Below, piece by piece: positions 24,513-35,642 of a stretch of DNA of 64,000 nt. The notes beneath the pieces were generated by a model, which had not been told where the DNA came from, did no database searches, and was given only the letters and a program-made list of their open reading frames with translations. The translations under genes and the position numbers were made by a program. Source of the stretch: Linnemannia schmuckeri (lineage: Eukaryota; Mortierellomycota; Mortierellomycetes; Mortierellales; Mortierellaceae); contig JANATG010000011.1 in NCBI GenBank assembly GCA_029449235.1, forward strand, positions 1,766,001 to 1,830,000, written 5' to 3'. Numbering within the stretch: the first letter of the stretch is position 1; each line of letters begins with the position of its first letter.

Positions 24513-27307
24513 TCAATAATACTCAACGCCTAAATGCTGCTGTTGCCCTTCATGTCCTCCCGCTACACCACTACCCTTACTCGTCGCCCTCTCCCTCTCC
24601 CGCGCCCGGTCCCACTCAGACGCTTGCATCTTCGGAAGCGCCGGCGAGACTCTGGACCAGCGGCGATCACGCCGAACAGCCTTCATCATCGACCTCGAAA
24701 TCGGTCTCGAAATCTCGCCCCCCTTCCTCCCTACGCCCATACTTTCCTTCCTCCTCCTATGGCTTATCCTTCGCCATTCATCCTCTTGGCCATAATCACT
24801 ACCGTTATCGTCTTCCTCTGCAGTGTCTACCCACTCAGGATCATATCCAATCGGCCTCGACAATGACGTGGCTACCGATGATCCTCGGGAGAGCGAGCAG
24901 TCTGTAGAGGATATGTACCGCTCTGGGATCTTGGGTGTGGGTGGGAGGATGGAGGGGCAGTAACTTGTTCGAGCCAGACTACTTCGGCGAGGATTGTACC
25001 ACGGCTGCTGGTGCTGCTGGTGATGGTGGCCTTGACGCGACAACGACGATGTTGACGAATTCAACTGGTTTGGGAGGTGGCGGCTGTGATTGTGGTCGCT
25101 GTGCCGACTGTGGTAAGTATCTTCTGAATCGCGAGTGCGGCCCTGAATCGAGTGTCGATTCACCGCCTTCTTGAGTTGATACCAAGGTTGCTGCTGCTGC
25201 TCGTGGCGATTGCCTTCACTGTCGCTCTCATAGTCATCATCATTATCCTCCATTCGGATGAGGACATCTTTTCGCGCCAAGATGTGGCCTTCTTCAGACG
25301 AAATAGACATGATCGACCGGATGGGGGCATTGATATGTGTCTGTCTCAGGGCAGCTGCTTTCGGGAGCTCAACCAGGCGGGTTTTAAAACCTTGGCGAAG
25401 ACGACGATCTTCCTCTTTGTTGATGGGCAAGGAGGACGCTGAAGACAGGGCTGACAGTTCTGAGAATATGGACGACGATCGGGAGGACGAAGAATGAGAC
25501 GATGTGGTGGTGAGCTTTCGACGGAAAGCGGATATTCGACCGGGGAAGGGGCTCCAAGCGTGGATTGGAGGGGTCTTAGACTCGTTTGAAGCGGGTGATG
25601 AGGGTTCAGACGATGCTGGAGGTAGTGTGCGCTGCTGCGACGCGTGCGCTGCTAAGGCGGTGGTCGCGACACCTCCCCCGGGAACTGTGGCAGGGTATCT
25701 TGTAGACGTAGATTGGGCGCCACGGTACCTCGAGGACGTGGTGGAAACAGGTGACACCGGACTGGATCCAGGACCGCCTGCCTTGTGGTTCTGAGCGGTA
25801 GCCGTGTTAAGAGCCGCTACATATTGCTGTTGGTGCTGCCGGTCTCGATGCCGCTGATTCTGACAGAGCACAGGATCATCGACCAACACCGGATGGGAGA
25901 TATGGACAGGAGGCACCTGTGGATATGTGCGACCATCAGATTTTTCGTCTTCTTTGTTGCTGCTAAAGGTCAGACTCCAGGGCGGGGTGATCCTATTCGA
26001 TCGCATACGACCATACGGCGTCAAGGACGACATCGACGGCCTCCTCGGCCCCGCCTCCGGGTCATTATGTCCTCCTCTTCCTCGCAGACGTTCCGCATCA
26101 TCATAATCTTCTCGATTTCGTTGCCACCGAACATGCAACAGGTACAATCCTAGCGCTAATGCGACAGCACAGGCGATCACAATCACAGCAATCGCTCCAT
26201 TATTCATCGTAGCAGCACCCGTCGGATACAATTCACTGTTGTTGAGTGTGGTGTTGGCTGTGGTCGTGGTTGTGGATGAGGAAGAGGAGGAGGAGGAGGG
26301 AGAGGAGAAAGGGCTATTATGTGATAGGTTGGGTGCGATAATGGATGGGAGAACGGGTAGGCAGGACGGGTCTGGGATATTCACCGAGCATTTTGTCGTT
26401 GGTGGTGTCACTGTCATCTTTGGAGGAGGAGAAGCTTTCGTCTGCGTTGTCTGTGTTATTTTGGCGCTTGTCATCGTAATTCCCTGGCCTTTAGGACTAG
26501 TAGTATTTTGTTTTACTACTGCTGTTGTTGTTGGTAATGATTTCGACTGTAAGGAACTTGCAGGCATTTTCTTGTTTACATTAGTAGAGAGAGGAATCGT
26601 TATGTAGGGGTCAAAGATGTCGGTAGTCTGAACATTGAAGGTTGTTGTAATTTCATGAGTGTCAGTGGGGACGTCGGCAGTCGGAAAATCATATGTGGTT
26701 GTGGCTTCGTGGGTGTCGGTGGGGTCGCCGGTGGTTAAGACATTGGTGGAGGTGGGATGGTTGTGTGGCAGGGTGAGGGTGAATTGTGGAGACTTGCCAC
26801 AAAGAACTCTTATTGTTGTCTTGGGGTTGTCTTTCTTTGAGCACCACAACTCCACATGCACCTTTATACCACAATGCATAATAATAAGGGAATGATGGAA
26901 GAAGGGAAGTAAAAAAAAAAAAAAGGTTGTTCATTTGTCAGTTTTGGGAGAATTGAGGTGAGAGAGGAGAATGGTTAGAGGGATACGCACAGACGGTGCA
27001 GGGTCAACAGATCAAGAATGAAAAATAATAAATAACTTACGCGTTGTTCCTGATCAGTAATCTGCGGCAAGGTAAGGCAACGCTGTTTCTCAGTCACCGC
27101 AACATTAGGCCACTCTAGGATTTTGGTGCTCTTTTTCGAAGCATCGTCAGAGAACAGGATCGGGGTGAAGTTGTCCCAGTTATGGGTGGTAGAGTTATTT
27201 TTCCAGGCGAAGGCGAATGTGCTGTAAGAGGTGAAAGAATCGCGGTTGTCCCAGCTGACGGTGAGGGAGGGATTGTCTGGTGATTGTGGAAATGTCGTGC
27301 TCTTCAT
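24513..27307 (-). CDS. Ser/Thr-rich single-pass membrane protein, function unknown
   Basis: Two exons (27307-27041, 26861-24513) join in phase to give about 871 residues from the first in-frame ATG. The N-terminal domain has paired cysteines (VELWCSKKDN, then RVLCGKS). A Ser/Thr-rich stretch follows, with two related PTDTHE-ATTT units and likely O-glycosylation. One transmembrane helix lies at about 310-332 (GAIAVIVIACAVALALGLYL), followed by HVRWQR and a 540-residue basic/Ser-rich cytoplasmic tail. This layout suggests a plasma-membrane or wall-sensing protein, but I recognise no family. The start is uncertain. The frame remains open upstream to about 27400 without an ATG, and no signal peptide is present in the model. 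A separate hydrophobic frame at 27647-27327 could be spliced in (GTACCA donor to CAACAG acceptor), but that is speculative. Confidence 0.65.
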
Positions 27308-28123
27308 TTGCTTTTTGTTGTTGTCGTCACTGTTGTCGTTGTTTGAAGGTGTGAGGGTGTATGTGTGGAAGGCGTCGTAAGTAAAGATGTCGTCGGGGAG
27401 TGGATGTTAGTAAGGGGCGATCGTCAGGTGGAGGGTTGATGAGTGAGAAAGCGACGGAGGGAGTATGGTACGTGAATGAAGAAAACGACAAAAGTGCAGG
27501 AAAGTATGAAAGATAAGGATGAAAAACAGGCAACAAAGGAACAAAAACAGTAAGAGTCGGAAGCAGAAGCAAGAAGAAGAAGCAAGAAGAAGAAGCAAGA
27601 AGAAGAAGCAAAGTGAACAAAGCATATAACAACGAAAAAAAGGCCACGCCTCGGACGGACCTCTATGGATACGTATATAACAACAAAGGGCTTTTATCAT
27701 TTCCATATGGTTATGCTCAACAAGGATCTCACAAAAACCTAGGGGTCGAAAAAAAGGGGGGAGTATGAATAGTGTGGACACAGGATGGAGGCGACATTTA
27801 TTTTTTGTTCTCTTTGCCGTGCTGCTAGGAATTCAAAACAAAAGGGAAAAATAAAAACATTTTCTTTTGTGTGCATGGTTCATGGACATGGATAATGGTG
27901 CATGATATGGGGCAAGTCCCATGTCCGTATGGTCATAGGGGGTTTCCTGCTCAGGATAATCCCACAAAGAACAATTGTGAATTCGTTGTTTGATACGTCA
28001 ATTGTTTATTTTATGAGTAGAGTAGGTATTAAGAGGTAAGGATGGTATGATACAATATATGATGCTAATAATAAAGGTGAAGGGTGCGAAAGTGGCGGAA
28101 AAAAGAGGAAGAGACTACAGCGT
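27308..28123. other. Intergenic region with purine-rich leader
   Basis: Plus-strand purine-rich sequence (27320-27780) is a C/T-rich leader for the minus-strand membrane-protein gene. It contains three near-identical 13-nt GCAAGAAGAAGAA units at about 27568-27610. The rest (27780-28123) is AT-rich flank of the transporter gene, with AATAAA-like sequence. No gene was seen apart from the doubtful first exon noted for the membrane protein. Confidence 0.4.
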
Positions 28124-30312
28124 TTAGAAGAGCTCAAAGGCAACATAGGCAAGACCAAGGGTTGACAAAATATCGACCAACTGAGCAAGGGCATACAAGG
28201 CCATCAGCTTGAGCAACAATCTTGCATCTCGACGAAGCTCATGGAACTGCAGGCCCAATCCAATGCTGACAAAACTCATGGTCGAGAACCATTCGCCGAC
28301 CATGAATGAGAACGTGCTGACAGTCGCACGGTCCTCCGAGGGGACTACGGTGTTGAAAAGGATGGCTGTCAATATGAAACCAAGAACAAACTTGGGAAAC
28401 CGGGCCCAGAGCATGGTTCCGTAAGGGATGGGCTTGAAATCGGTTTTTGAACGGAGGGTCTCGTCCTCGAGGGAGCTGTGAAGAGCGCGTGTGCGACGCT
28501 CCTCGCGCTTGGTCCATACGATTGCCACGCCGACAGAGATGGGACCAATCAGAACATTCTGGACCATCTTGACCACGGCCGAGGTTTCGACGGCAACGTT
28601 ACCCGAGTCGCCAAAGATGGTGGCGGCAGCGATGACGGCTCCGGTCGAGTCGACACATCCTCCGAACCAGGCACCGGCGACCTTAGCGCTGATACCGATA
28701 GCCTTTGCAATATAAGGGAGGGCGATGATGGAGGGGATGGTGAAGACAGAGATGATGGCAATGGGCAGGTCGGCTTTGCTGCCTGCTCCGAGAGAAGCGG
28801 AGAGGGCAATGGCTGCGGAGGAACCGCAAATGAAGGTTGCACCGGACATGATCATGGCTGTTTGGAGGTCGATCTTGAGCCAGGAGACACCGAGAATGGC
28901 GACGACGACGAAGAGGGTTGGGGTGTCGATCCATGAGACGAACAGAGCACGAGGAGCCAATGGTTTGAGTGCCGTAAAGTCAATACTATTTTACATTATG
29001 AGTAATAACGAGTACGAGGGGAACGGTATGAGTTTCGAGTAAACAAACAAACAAATAAGGTGTGGGTGGGCGCAAAGGGAAAGAAGTAAACAAGTGAGCG
29101 GAGTAAGGAGAAGGGAGAAGGAAAAAATTCATTTTGAGGCCGGATTAGGAAGGGGAGACTGATGACGCCAGATGATACCACTCGCTGTTCGCTGGCGGGT
29201 GGGGTACTCTTGTAATAGTTTCTTTCTTCCTCTCTTCGGATGTTGGATGTTGTTGGATGTGTGTAAGTGTATATGTGAGCAAAATAAACATGTTGAAGTT
29301 GTTGGTCTGGGGAAAGGAAAGGAAAGGAAGAAAGAAGGGTGAGAAAAAAAAAAGGTTTTCTGCCATTCTATTCCGTGGACTCTTCTTCTTTTTCATTCTC
29401 CCTCCCTTTTCAACTCAACCAGGGACCTCCTCCTCCTCCTGGATTAAATGATGGGGAGAAGAAAAACATATGATTCCCTCCGATCCAACGCTCTTCCTTG
29501 CCCCCTTTGACGAAAAAAAAGCATGTTGTGTCTCAATACTAACATGAGACTTACCAGAGGAGAACCAAGGAAATGGCAATATACAATTCAGTCTGCTGCG
29601 CGACCTTCAGCCAAGGAGTCAAAGGCTTCGACCGCCCATCGGGTAAGGCCTTTCCACCCATTGCATTCCTCAACACAGCTCCAAACAAAATCGCCCAGAT
29701 CGAGTCTCCCAAACTAGCACTCTTGATACTCTTCTGAGCCGCCAACCACTTGCTCAAAAAGCTCAGCACATAGACCACAAGGTAGCCCTGGGGAAACTGT
29801 TTCCAGGCCTTGACACCGCTTGCCCAAAGCGCTAACCAGACCAAGAGACCTTGGAGGGGAAAAAGAACAAGAAGATCAAAATTGCCGGTCCCGTGGAGAG
29901 AGTCGAAGGGGTTGGAGGACCAGCTCTCAAAATGGGCTGCGGGGATGTCGTGACGGACGGCGATGGCAACCATGGCGAAGAGGAAGAGACCGATCCAGCA
30001 GGGCCACCAGTCTTCGCTGTTCCAGCCCATCAACCAGGGGTGTCTTGTCAGGAAGGTGTCTGCTTGTTGTTCTTTTTCGTGAGAGTCCTTTCTGGACTTT
30101 GAGTCTGTTGTTGGTGTTGAAGGGATGGGTGTCTTTTTGTCGGATTCGTTAGTGGTGATGGCCGTGATGGCCATTGAGTTGCGGCGTATGTTGGTGTTGG
30201 TGGTAGGAGTGGTAGAGTCGTAATTGACGATACTCGAATTGTTGTTGGAATTGTTGTCGTTAAAGAGGTCAACGGAGGCTCCCCGCTGCTGAGGGGTCTG
30301 TTCAGCAGCCAT
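28124..30312 (-). CDS. UPF0324/YeiH-family membrane transporter (putative sulfate exporter type)
   Basis: Two exons (30312-29555, 28985-28124) join in phase to give 539 residues. The first 95 residues are a Ser/Thr/Asn-rich cytosolic extension not found in bacterial members. About ten hydrophobic helices follow. The UPF0324 signatures are clear: ICGSSAAIALSASLGAG, then WFGGCVDSTGAVIAAATIFG, and VVKMVQNVLIG. Bacterial YeiH proteins are about 340 residues and are annotated as putative sulfate exporters, mostly by inference. The substrate here is therefore unknown. The gene is next to an MgtA-type ATPase on the same strand, separated by 2.2 kb, so co-transcription is unlikely. The family is mainly bacterial, so ancient transfer is possible, but the 569-nt intron shows long residence in a fungal genome. 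Confidence 0.85.
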
Positions 30313-32504
30313 GGTATACTATGTTATGAAAGGGAGAAGTGATCGTATGTTTTTTGTGGTCAGATCAGGGGCTGAGTATGGGAGTAAGATGATGTCGAGG
30401 GGTATTTGATAGCGGATGAGTGTGAAGTGAGAAAAGAAGAGAGCTGTTTTATGAAAGGATGAATGAATGGGGTATGTTGATGGACAAAAGGGAAAAGCAA
30501 AGAAAAAAAGAAGAGAAGTGAAAACCAGGCCACTCACTCTTCAGTATTTATTAGCTTTCTTCAAATTCAGCGTCCGCATCGTCCTTCTGTTGTTCCCCCT
30601 TAGGATTGTTTAGAGTGTGAGTCGTTTTTCTTTGCTTCAGTTGGGATAAATATCCATTGGTGTCTCTCAATTGCACTCACACTCTCATCCACCTGCAGTC
30701 ATTCATGTATGTGTGCGAGTATCGATGGTCGAGGTACACGACTCTAACTACTCTTAATCTCATCTCCCTTTTGACCCATGTCGATGAGGGTATTTACCCG
30801 CGCTGGCATGCAGATGTATGTCATGGCTTAACCATTTTTCTCTTTCGTTCGCTCTATTTCCTTCCGAAGCGTTCACACGCACAGTTGTACCACTCGGGAC
30901 GCTCTCTTTTTCCCAACAACTCTCCCTCGCTCTAGTCCCTTCTCCTCCCCATGCTGCTCCTCCTTTCATACACAAACAAATAATAAGCAATGACCTCAAA
31001 AAAGGCCCCCTGAGTACCAAAGTGAAGGGAAAAGGTCCGACGGCCACAGAAAATTTTTCCCTTTGAGTGGACGCCTAAACGAAATGATTCGTGTCTTTCT
31101 TCACCCAGACCTTGCTGTTGCTTCGACCGTCCTTTGTTCTGCCATCGATCCAAAACATACACTGACACCCAGTCAGCGCCCGCTTATCCTACTTCCTTTG
31201 TCGCCTCTTGAGTAACAAGAGAGGGCCTCGGCTTTCGGTTCAAGGGATCATCACCACCAACTCCAGGAAAAGGAGGTAATCCTCACATTATGACTCGAAA
31301 CCCTCATCACCAAAAGAAGGATATAACCTGATGCAAAGGATGCATACGGCGCGGGAGACTATTGAGGAGTTCATAGAAGAGAAGGAGTTAAAGATAAAGC
31401 TTATATGCATGCGATCTGCAACATCTCCGCAACGGTGCTCATTCATTCTCTGTTTTTCCTTCCCCCAGGCCTAATTGAGTTTGGAACAAAGAAAAGGAAG
31501 GAGTCATAAAAATATCCAGGGACCACCTCACATCCAATTTCAATGCCACAACTCTCTTCCAAACCGGTGTTCTATAGGGCCAAAAGGCGCTATGAATCAT
31601 ATACACATACTATTCTCTCCTCACGCACTCCAAAACCCCAGCTCAGCAATTATTCCTTGTTCCTCGTGGAAAAATACCACCGCCTCGCATTGGGCGCGCT
31701 ACCAACTTGTCATACTTGTTTTTTTTTTTTTTTTTTTTTTTTTTTGAGTTCTGGCTATTTCGGATTGTGGCAAAAAGGAACACCGAGAGGTGGAAAAAGG
31801 GAGTTAGATTCGTGTATATGTGCATGTCATGGATCGACATTGCTCATATTGATTTTCTATCCTTAGAAGCAACTGGGGAAGAAGAAGGAAAACGCGGATG
31901 GACACAAATGTCAATTCGACGAAGAGGGGTGCCAAAACAAAACAAACAAAAACGATGTCATGGGCTGGACAAACCAAAAAAAAGCCCGAATGACTCCAAC
32001 TGACAGACACTCGCTTCTATTTCCATTCTCCTTAAATCCTTTCTTCAGCTTACGGACAAAGATGCTGAGCGCACTACCTTTTCGGGAAAGCAAACCAAAC
32101 ATAGAAATTTTTTTTTTCTTCTCCTTGACCTGGTTGGTTTTTTTTTTGCTTATTTGGCGGTGGTGGAGCGGGCGCAGGAAATTAAAAAAAGGCAGCCAGT
32201 TACGTTGTTGTATGAGTTGAACCCCACTTTGTTTTTGAACTGTTTTGTCTCGCAAAAACTAGCATCCTCCTATTAGCCAGCCAGCAACCATACACCTAAC
32301 GCACCAGATTCTAGATCACCTTTGCCTCTACACATTAAGCTTTTTGCCAAACCATTCCTATCCGCAGCACTTCATCCAAACATCCATGATACATCCGAAC
32401 GCAATAGTTGAAGAAACCTGGTAACAGTTTTTATTATCCAAAAAAAGAAGAGTGAGAACAAGAAAAAAAAAAAAAAAAAAAAAAAAGAAGAGTGGAAAGG
32501 GAGT
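30313..32504. other. 2.2-kb intergenic region
   Basis: 30320-30540 is purine-rich on the plus strand and acts as a leader for the UPF0324 gene. The rest holds scattered homopolymers: a T run at about 31719-31745 and an A run at about 32464-32486 just after the ATPase stop. No coding potential is supported. Confidence 0.5.
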
Positions 32505-35500
32505 CTAGAACCAGGCGTTAAAGACGCGGAGGTACATCATCTTGGCGGCCTGAGTCACCAAAAAGTAACAGCTCAACGCTCCCACAAGGTATCCATAAAA
32601 CACTCCCGGCAACTCGACCATCGTCAACAACTCTCTAAACACTCCAATATACGGCAACACCAACACAATCACTGAAATAATCAACGAGCTGGCAATCACC
32701 GGTTTCGCAGCGATGGTCTGCAAGAAGGGGATCTTAGGAGAACGGATGATATGGATGACAAGGAGTTGTGTAAGTGCTCCCTCGGTGAACCAGGCTGTTT
32801 GAAAGAGTGTGACGCCCGCAGTATCATCGGCGGATTGGATGCCGAAGTAGAACCACATGAAGAGATAGGTCGTGATATCAAAGATAGAGGACCAGGGCCC
32901 CATGAAAACCATGAACCGGAGGATGGAGCGGATATTCCAACGATGTGGGACCATTAGAAATTCTTTGTCCATCTTATCCCAGGGGATGGTTGTCTGAGAG
33001 ATGTCGTAGAGGAGGTTCTGGATGAGGATGTGGATGGGTTGCATGGGGAGGAAGGGGAGCCAAGACGAGGCGACGAGCATGGAGAAGACATTTCCAAAGT
33101 TGGATGAAATGGCCATGACGATGTACTTCATTGTGTTTCCGTAGGTCGTGCGGCCCATCAGGACAGAGTCGGCAATGACCGTAAGTGATTTCTCGAGGAG
33201 GATGACGTCTGCGGATTCTTTGGCGATATCTGTCGCGGTGTCGACTGAGATCCCGACGTCGGCTTCGGCGAGGGCCGGGGCGTCGTTGATGCCATCACCC
33301 AGGAAGCCGACCACACGGTCAGAACGCTTGAGGGCTCGAATGACGAGAGACTTTTGGAGTGGAGTCAGTTTTGCAAAGATGGTGGCCTCGCGCGCAATGA
33401 GAGCGACTTGTTCGTCGTCGAGGCCGACAAGGTCGTCGGTGGTGACGATCGACTTGACGGGGAGGTCGATTTCTTGACAGACCTTGCGACAGACCGCCGC
33501 AGAGTCACCAGTCAGGACCTTGACCTCGACGCCGAGAGAGAGGAGCTCCTTGATGGCGGGGCCTGTCGACTCCTTGGGTGGATCCAAGAATCCAATCAGA
33601 CCGGCAAAGACCATGTCGCATTCGTCCGAGATCCCATAATCGGGCTTGACCTTTTCCAAGTCGCGGTAGGCAACAGCGACGACTCGAAGACCATCGACAT
33701 TCAGACCTTTGTTCATCTCGACCAGGTGGGCAATTTTTTCAGGAGTAAGCGCCTGGATCTCGTTATGGTTGGTGCGGACAAGAGTGTCAAGGGTCGGAAT
33801 AGATTGGCCCTCGATCGCCATCTGAATATCGACTGCGTCTGGGTTTTGCTGGCAGGGGATAACAATTTTGGTGCAAATACTGAGCATCTCCTCGACGGCG
33901 CCCTTGGAGACGAGCATGGCCTGGTTATTGTCGTCCGATACGTCCTTCAGGACTACAGACATGCGACGACGGACAAAGTCAAACGGAATCTCGTCCAGCT
34001 TCTGGTACCGGGCTGCGAATGTGACAGCAGCTGCAGTCAAACCCGATCCAACCTCCTTGCCGTTGGCAACAGTAGGGCTATTCTCGTCGTAGGCGGGCAG
34101 CTCGGAGGCGGTTTTCTCAAAATACTCGACCACAGCAACATCCAACAAGTTCTTGAGTCCGGTCTGGAAACGAGAGTTCAAGAACGCCAACTGCAACGAT
34201 TGCATCGAGGCTTTACCATGGTAGTCAAGATGGCGAACTAGGATGACCTTATTTTCGGTCAAGGTACCGGTCTTGTCAGTGCAGAGGACATCCATCGAGC
34301 CGAGGTTGATGATCGCATCCAGGTTCTTGACAATACAGCGCTTCTTGGACATAAGATATGCCCCACGAGCCAGGTTCGAGTTGACAATCATGGGCAACAT
34401 CTCGGGCGTGAGACCGACGGCGACCGAGAGAGCAAACAGGGCGGCGTCAGTCCAGCTCTGGTGGACAAACCCATTGATGAGCAAGACGGGAGGGACCATG
34501 AGAGCCATGAGACCAAAAAAGACCCAGGAGATGTTGCGGACTCCCAACTGGAAGGCGTTCTCGGGACGACGCTTGGACAGTTCCTTGGCCATGGATCCGA
34601 AAAAGGTCTCGGAGCCAATCTTCTCGACCAGGACGGTGGCAGTACCAGAGACGACAGAGGTGCCCATGAAGCAAACATCGGGAGCACTGAGATCGACCCC
34701 GTTCTTGTTGTGACCCGCAGAGGTGGCCTCAGGATCAAAACGACGGATACCAAAGCAAGCAAAGACAGATCGCTTGACAGAGCTCTTAAAGCTCGTCATC
34801 TTGGAGGAGGGACGGTCGAAACCAAGAGCAGGAGAAGTGCTTCTGGAAGCATCCATATCAACCATCTCAACAGCAGGAGGAACCGAAACCGCCGAGGCAT
34901 CTACAGGAACCGCACTCTTGGCCATCTCCTCATAGATACTTCTCTGCCGCCAAGCAGCCATTGCCTCTGAAGCCGCCCCAAACTTCTCAACCGGCATCGC
35001 CTCACCAGTCAAAGTCGCCTGAGAAACAAACAAATCCTTAGACTCCATCACCCTCACATCCGCCGGGATCAAATCGCCTGCTGACAGCTGGACCCAATCT
35101 CCGGGGACAACATCCTCGATCGGGATATCCATCCTCACCGTCGCATGATTAATCATCCTTGCCACATCCTCTGGTGTCGGGTCCCGGTTTTCTGGGCAGG
35201 AGTACAACCGAGTGACCGTGATCAGCGTCGAGACCATGGACTTCAACGATTGAGCCGCAGCCGCAGATTTCCACTCTTGCCAGAATCGCAAGCTGGTGGA
35301 GAGAAGCACCATGATGAACATGATGGTCCCGCCTTGGTTATCCCCCGTTAGAAAAGTAGCAGTTCCGAGGACGGCAAGGAGGATATTGAAGGGGTGGACG
35401 AGGGCGCGGAAGAGGACCTTGTACCAGACTTGATCGTTCCCGAATGCAATCAGGTTCTTGCCATGCAGGGCCTTGGCTCGTTCGACTTGCTCGTCGCTGA

Positions 35501-35642
35501 GAGGGAGGAGACCTGTGAAGTCATGGGCTCCGGGGAAGGGAGAGGGAGAGGGGGAGGTGAGGGGGGAGGGGAGCGAAGTTGACACCATGTTAAAGTAGTC
35601 GGTGGTGCCGTGGGTGGACTTGTTGGAGTGGGAGGTGGCCAT
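32505..35642 (-). CDS. MgtA-type P3B magnesium-transporting P-type ATPase
   Basis: A single uninterrupted frame of 1045 residues starts at MATSHSNKSTHG. P-type ATPase motifs occur in order: TLTGEAMPVEK (actuator), CTDKTGTLTEN with phosphorylated Asp456, LTGDSA, and GDGINDAPALAEADVGIS (hinge). The text after DKTGT (FQTGLKNLLDVAVVE) and the C-terminal membrane helices with PMQPIHILIQNLLYD are typical of MgtA/MgtB rather than of calcium or proton pumps. Length is slightly above bacterial MgtA (about 900) because of an N-terminal Ser/Pro-rich segment and an insertion after about residue 240. The predicted role is Mg2+ import, probably across plasma or vacuolar membrane. Absence of introns, unlike almost every neighbour, together with the family's bacterial home, suggests acquisition by transfer or retroposition. 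The pump looks catalytically intact. Confidence 0.93.
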   Translation of the reverse strand: MATSHSNKSTHGTTDYFNMVSTSLPSPLTSPSPSPFPGAHDFTGLLPLSDEQVERAKALHGKNLIAFGNDQVWYKVLFRALVHPFNILLAVLGTATFLTGDNQGGTIMFIMVLLSTSLRFWQEWKSAAAAQSLKSMVSTLITVTRLYSCPENRDPTPEDVARMINHATVRMDIPIEDVVPGDWVQLSAGDLIPADVRVMESKDLFVSQATLTGEAMPVEKFGAASEAMAAWRQRSIYEEMAKSAVPVDASAVSVPPAVEMVDMDASRSTSPALGFDRPSSKMTSFKSSVKRSVFACFGIRRFDPEATSAGHNKNGVDLSAPDVCFMGTSVVSGTATVLVEKIGSETFFGSMAKELSKRRPENAFQLGVRNISWVFFGLMALMVPPVLLINGFVHQSWTDAALFALSVAVGLTPEMLPMIVNSNLARGAYLMSKKRCIVKNLDAIINLGSMDVLCTDKTGTLTENKVILVRHLDYHGKASMQSLQLAFLNSRFQTGLKNLLDVAVVEYFEKTASELPAYDENSPTVANGKEVGSGLTAAAVTFAARYQKLDEIPFDFVRRRMSVVLKDVSDDNNQAMLVSKGAVEEMLSICTKIVIPCQQNPDAVDIQMAIEGQSIPTLDTLVRTNHNEIQALTPEKIAHLVEMNKGLNVDGLRVVAVAYRDLEKVKPDYGISDECDMVFAGLIGFLDPPKESTGPAIKELLSLGVEVKVLTGDSAAVCRKVCQEIDLPVKSIVTTDDLVGLDDEQVALIAREATIFAKLTPLQKSLVIRALKRSDRVVGFLGDGINDAPALAEADVGISVDTATDIAKESADVILLEKSLTVIADSVLMGRTTYGNTMKYIVMAISSNFGNVFSMLVASSWLPFLPMQPIHILIQNLLYDISQTTIPWDKMDKEFLMVPHRWNIRSILRFMVFMGPWSSIFDITTYLFMWFYFGIQSADDTAGVTLFQTAWFTEGALTQLLVIHIIRSPKIPFLQTIAAKPVIASSLIISVIVLVLPYIGVFRELLTMVELPGVFYGYLVGALSCYFLVTQAAKMMYLRVFNAWF

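Noticed and set aside
27327..27647. Hydrophobic frame that might be a signal peptide exon
   Set aside because: It derives partly from a 13-bp TTCTTCTTC-type repeat and needs a weak splice to join the membrane-protein gene; kept only as an alternative.
33354..34241. 295-residue antisense frame on the plus strand
   Set aside because: It lies wholly inside the Mg2+ ATPase coding sequence on the opposite strand and has no recognisable domain.
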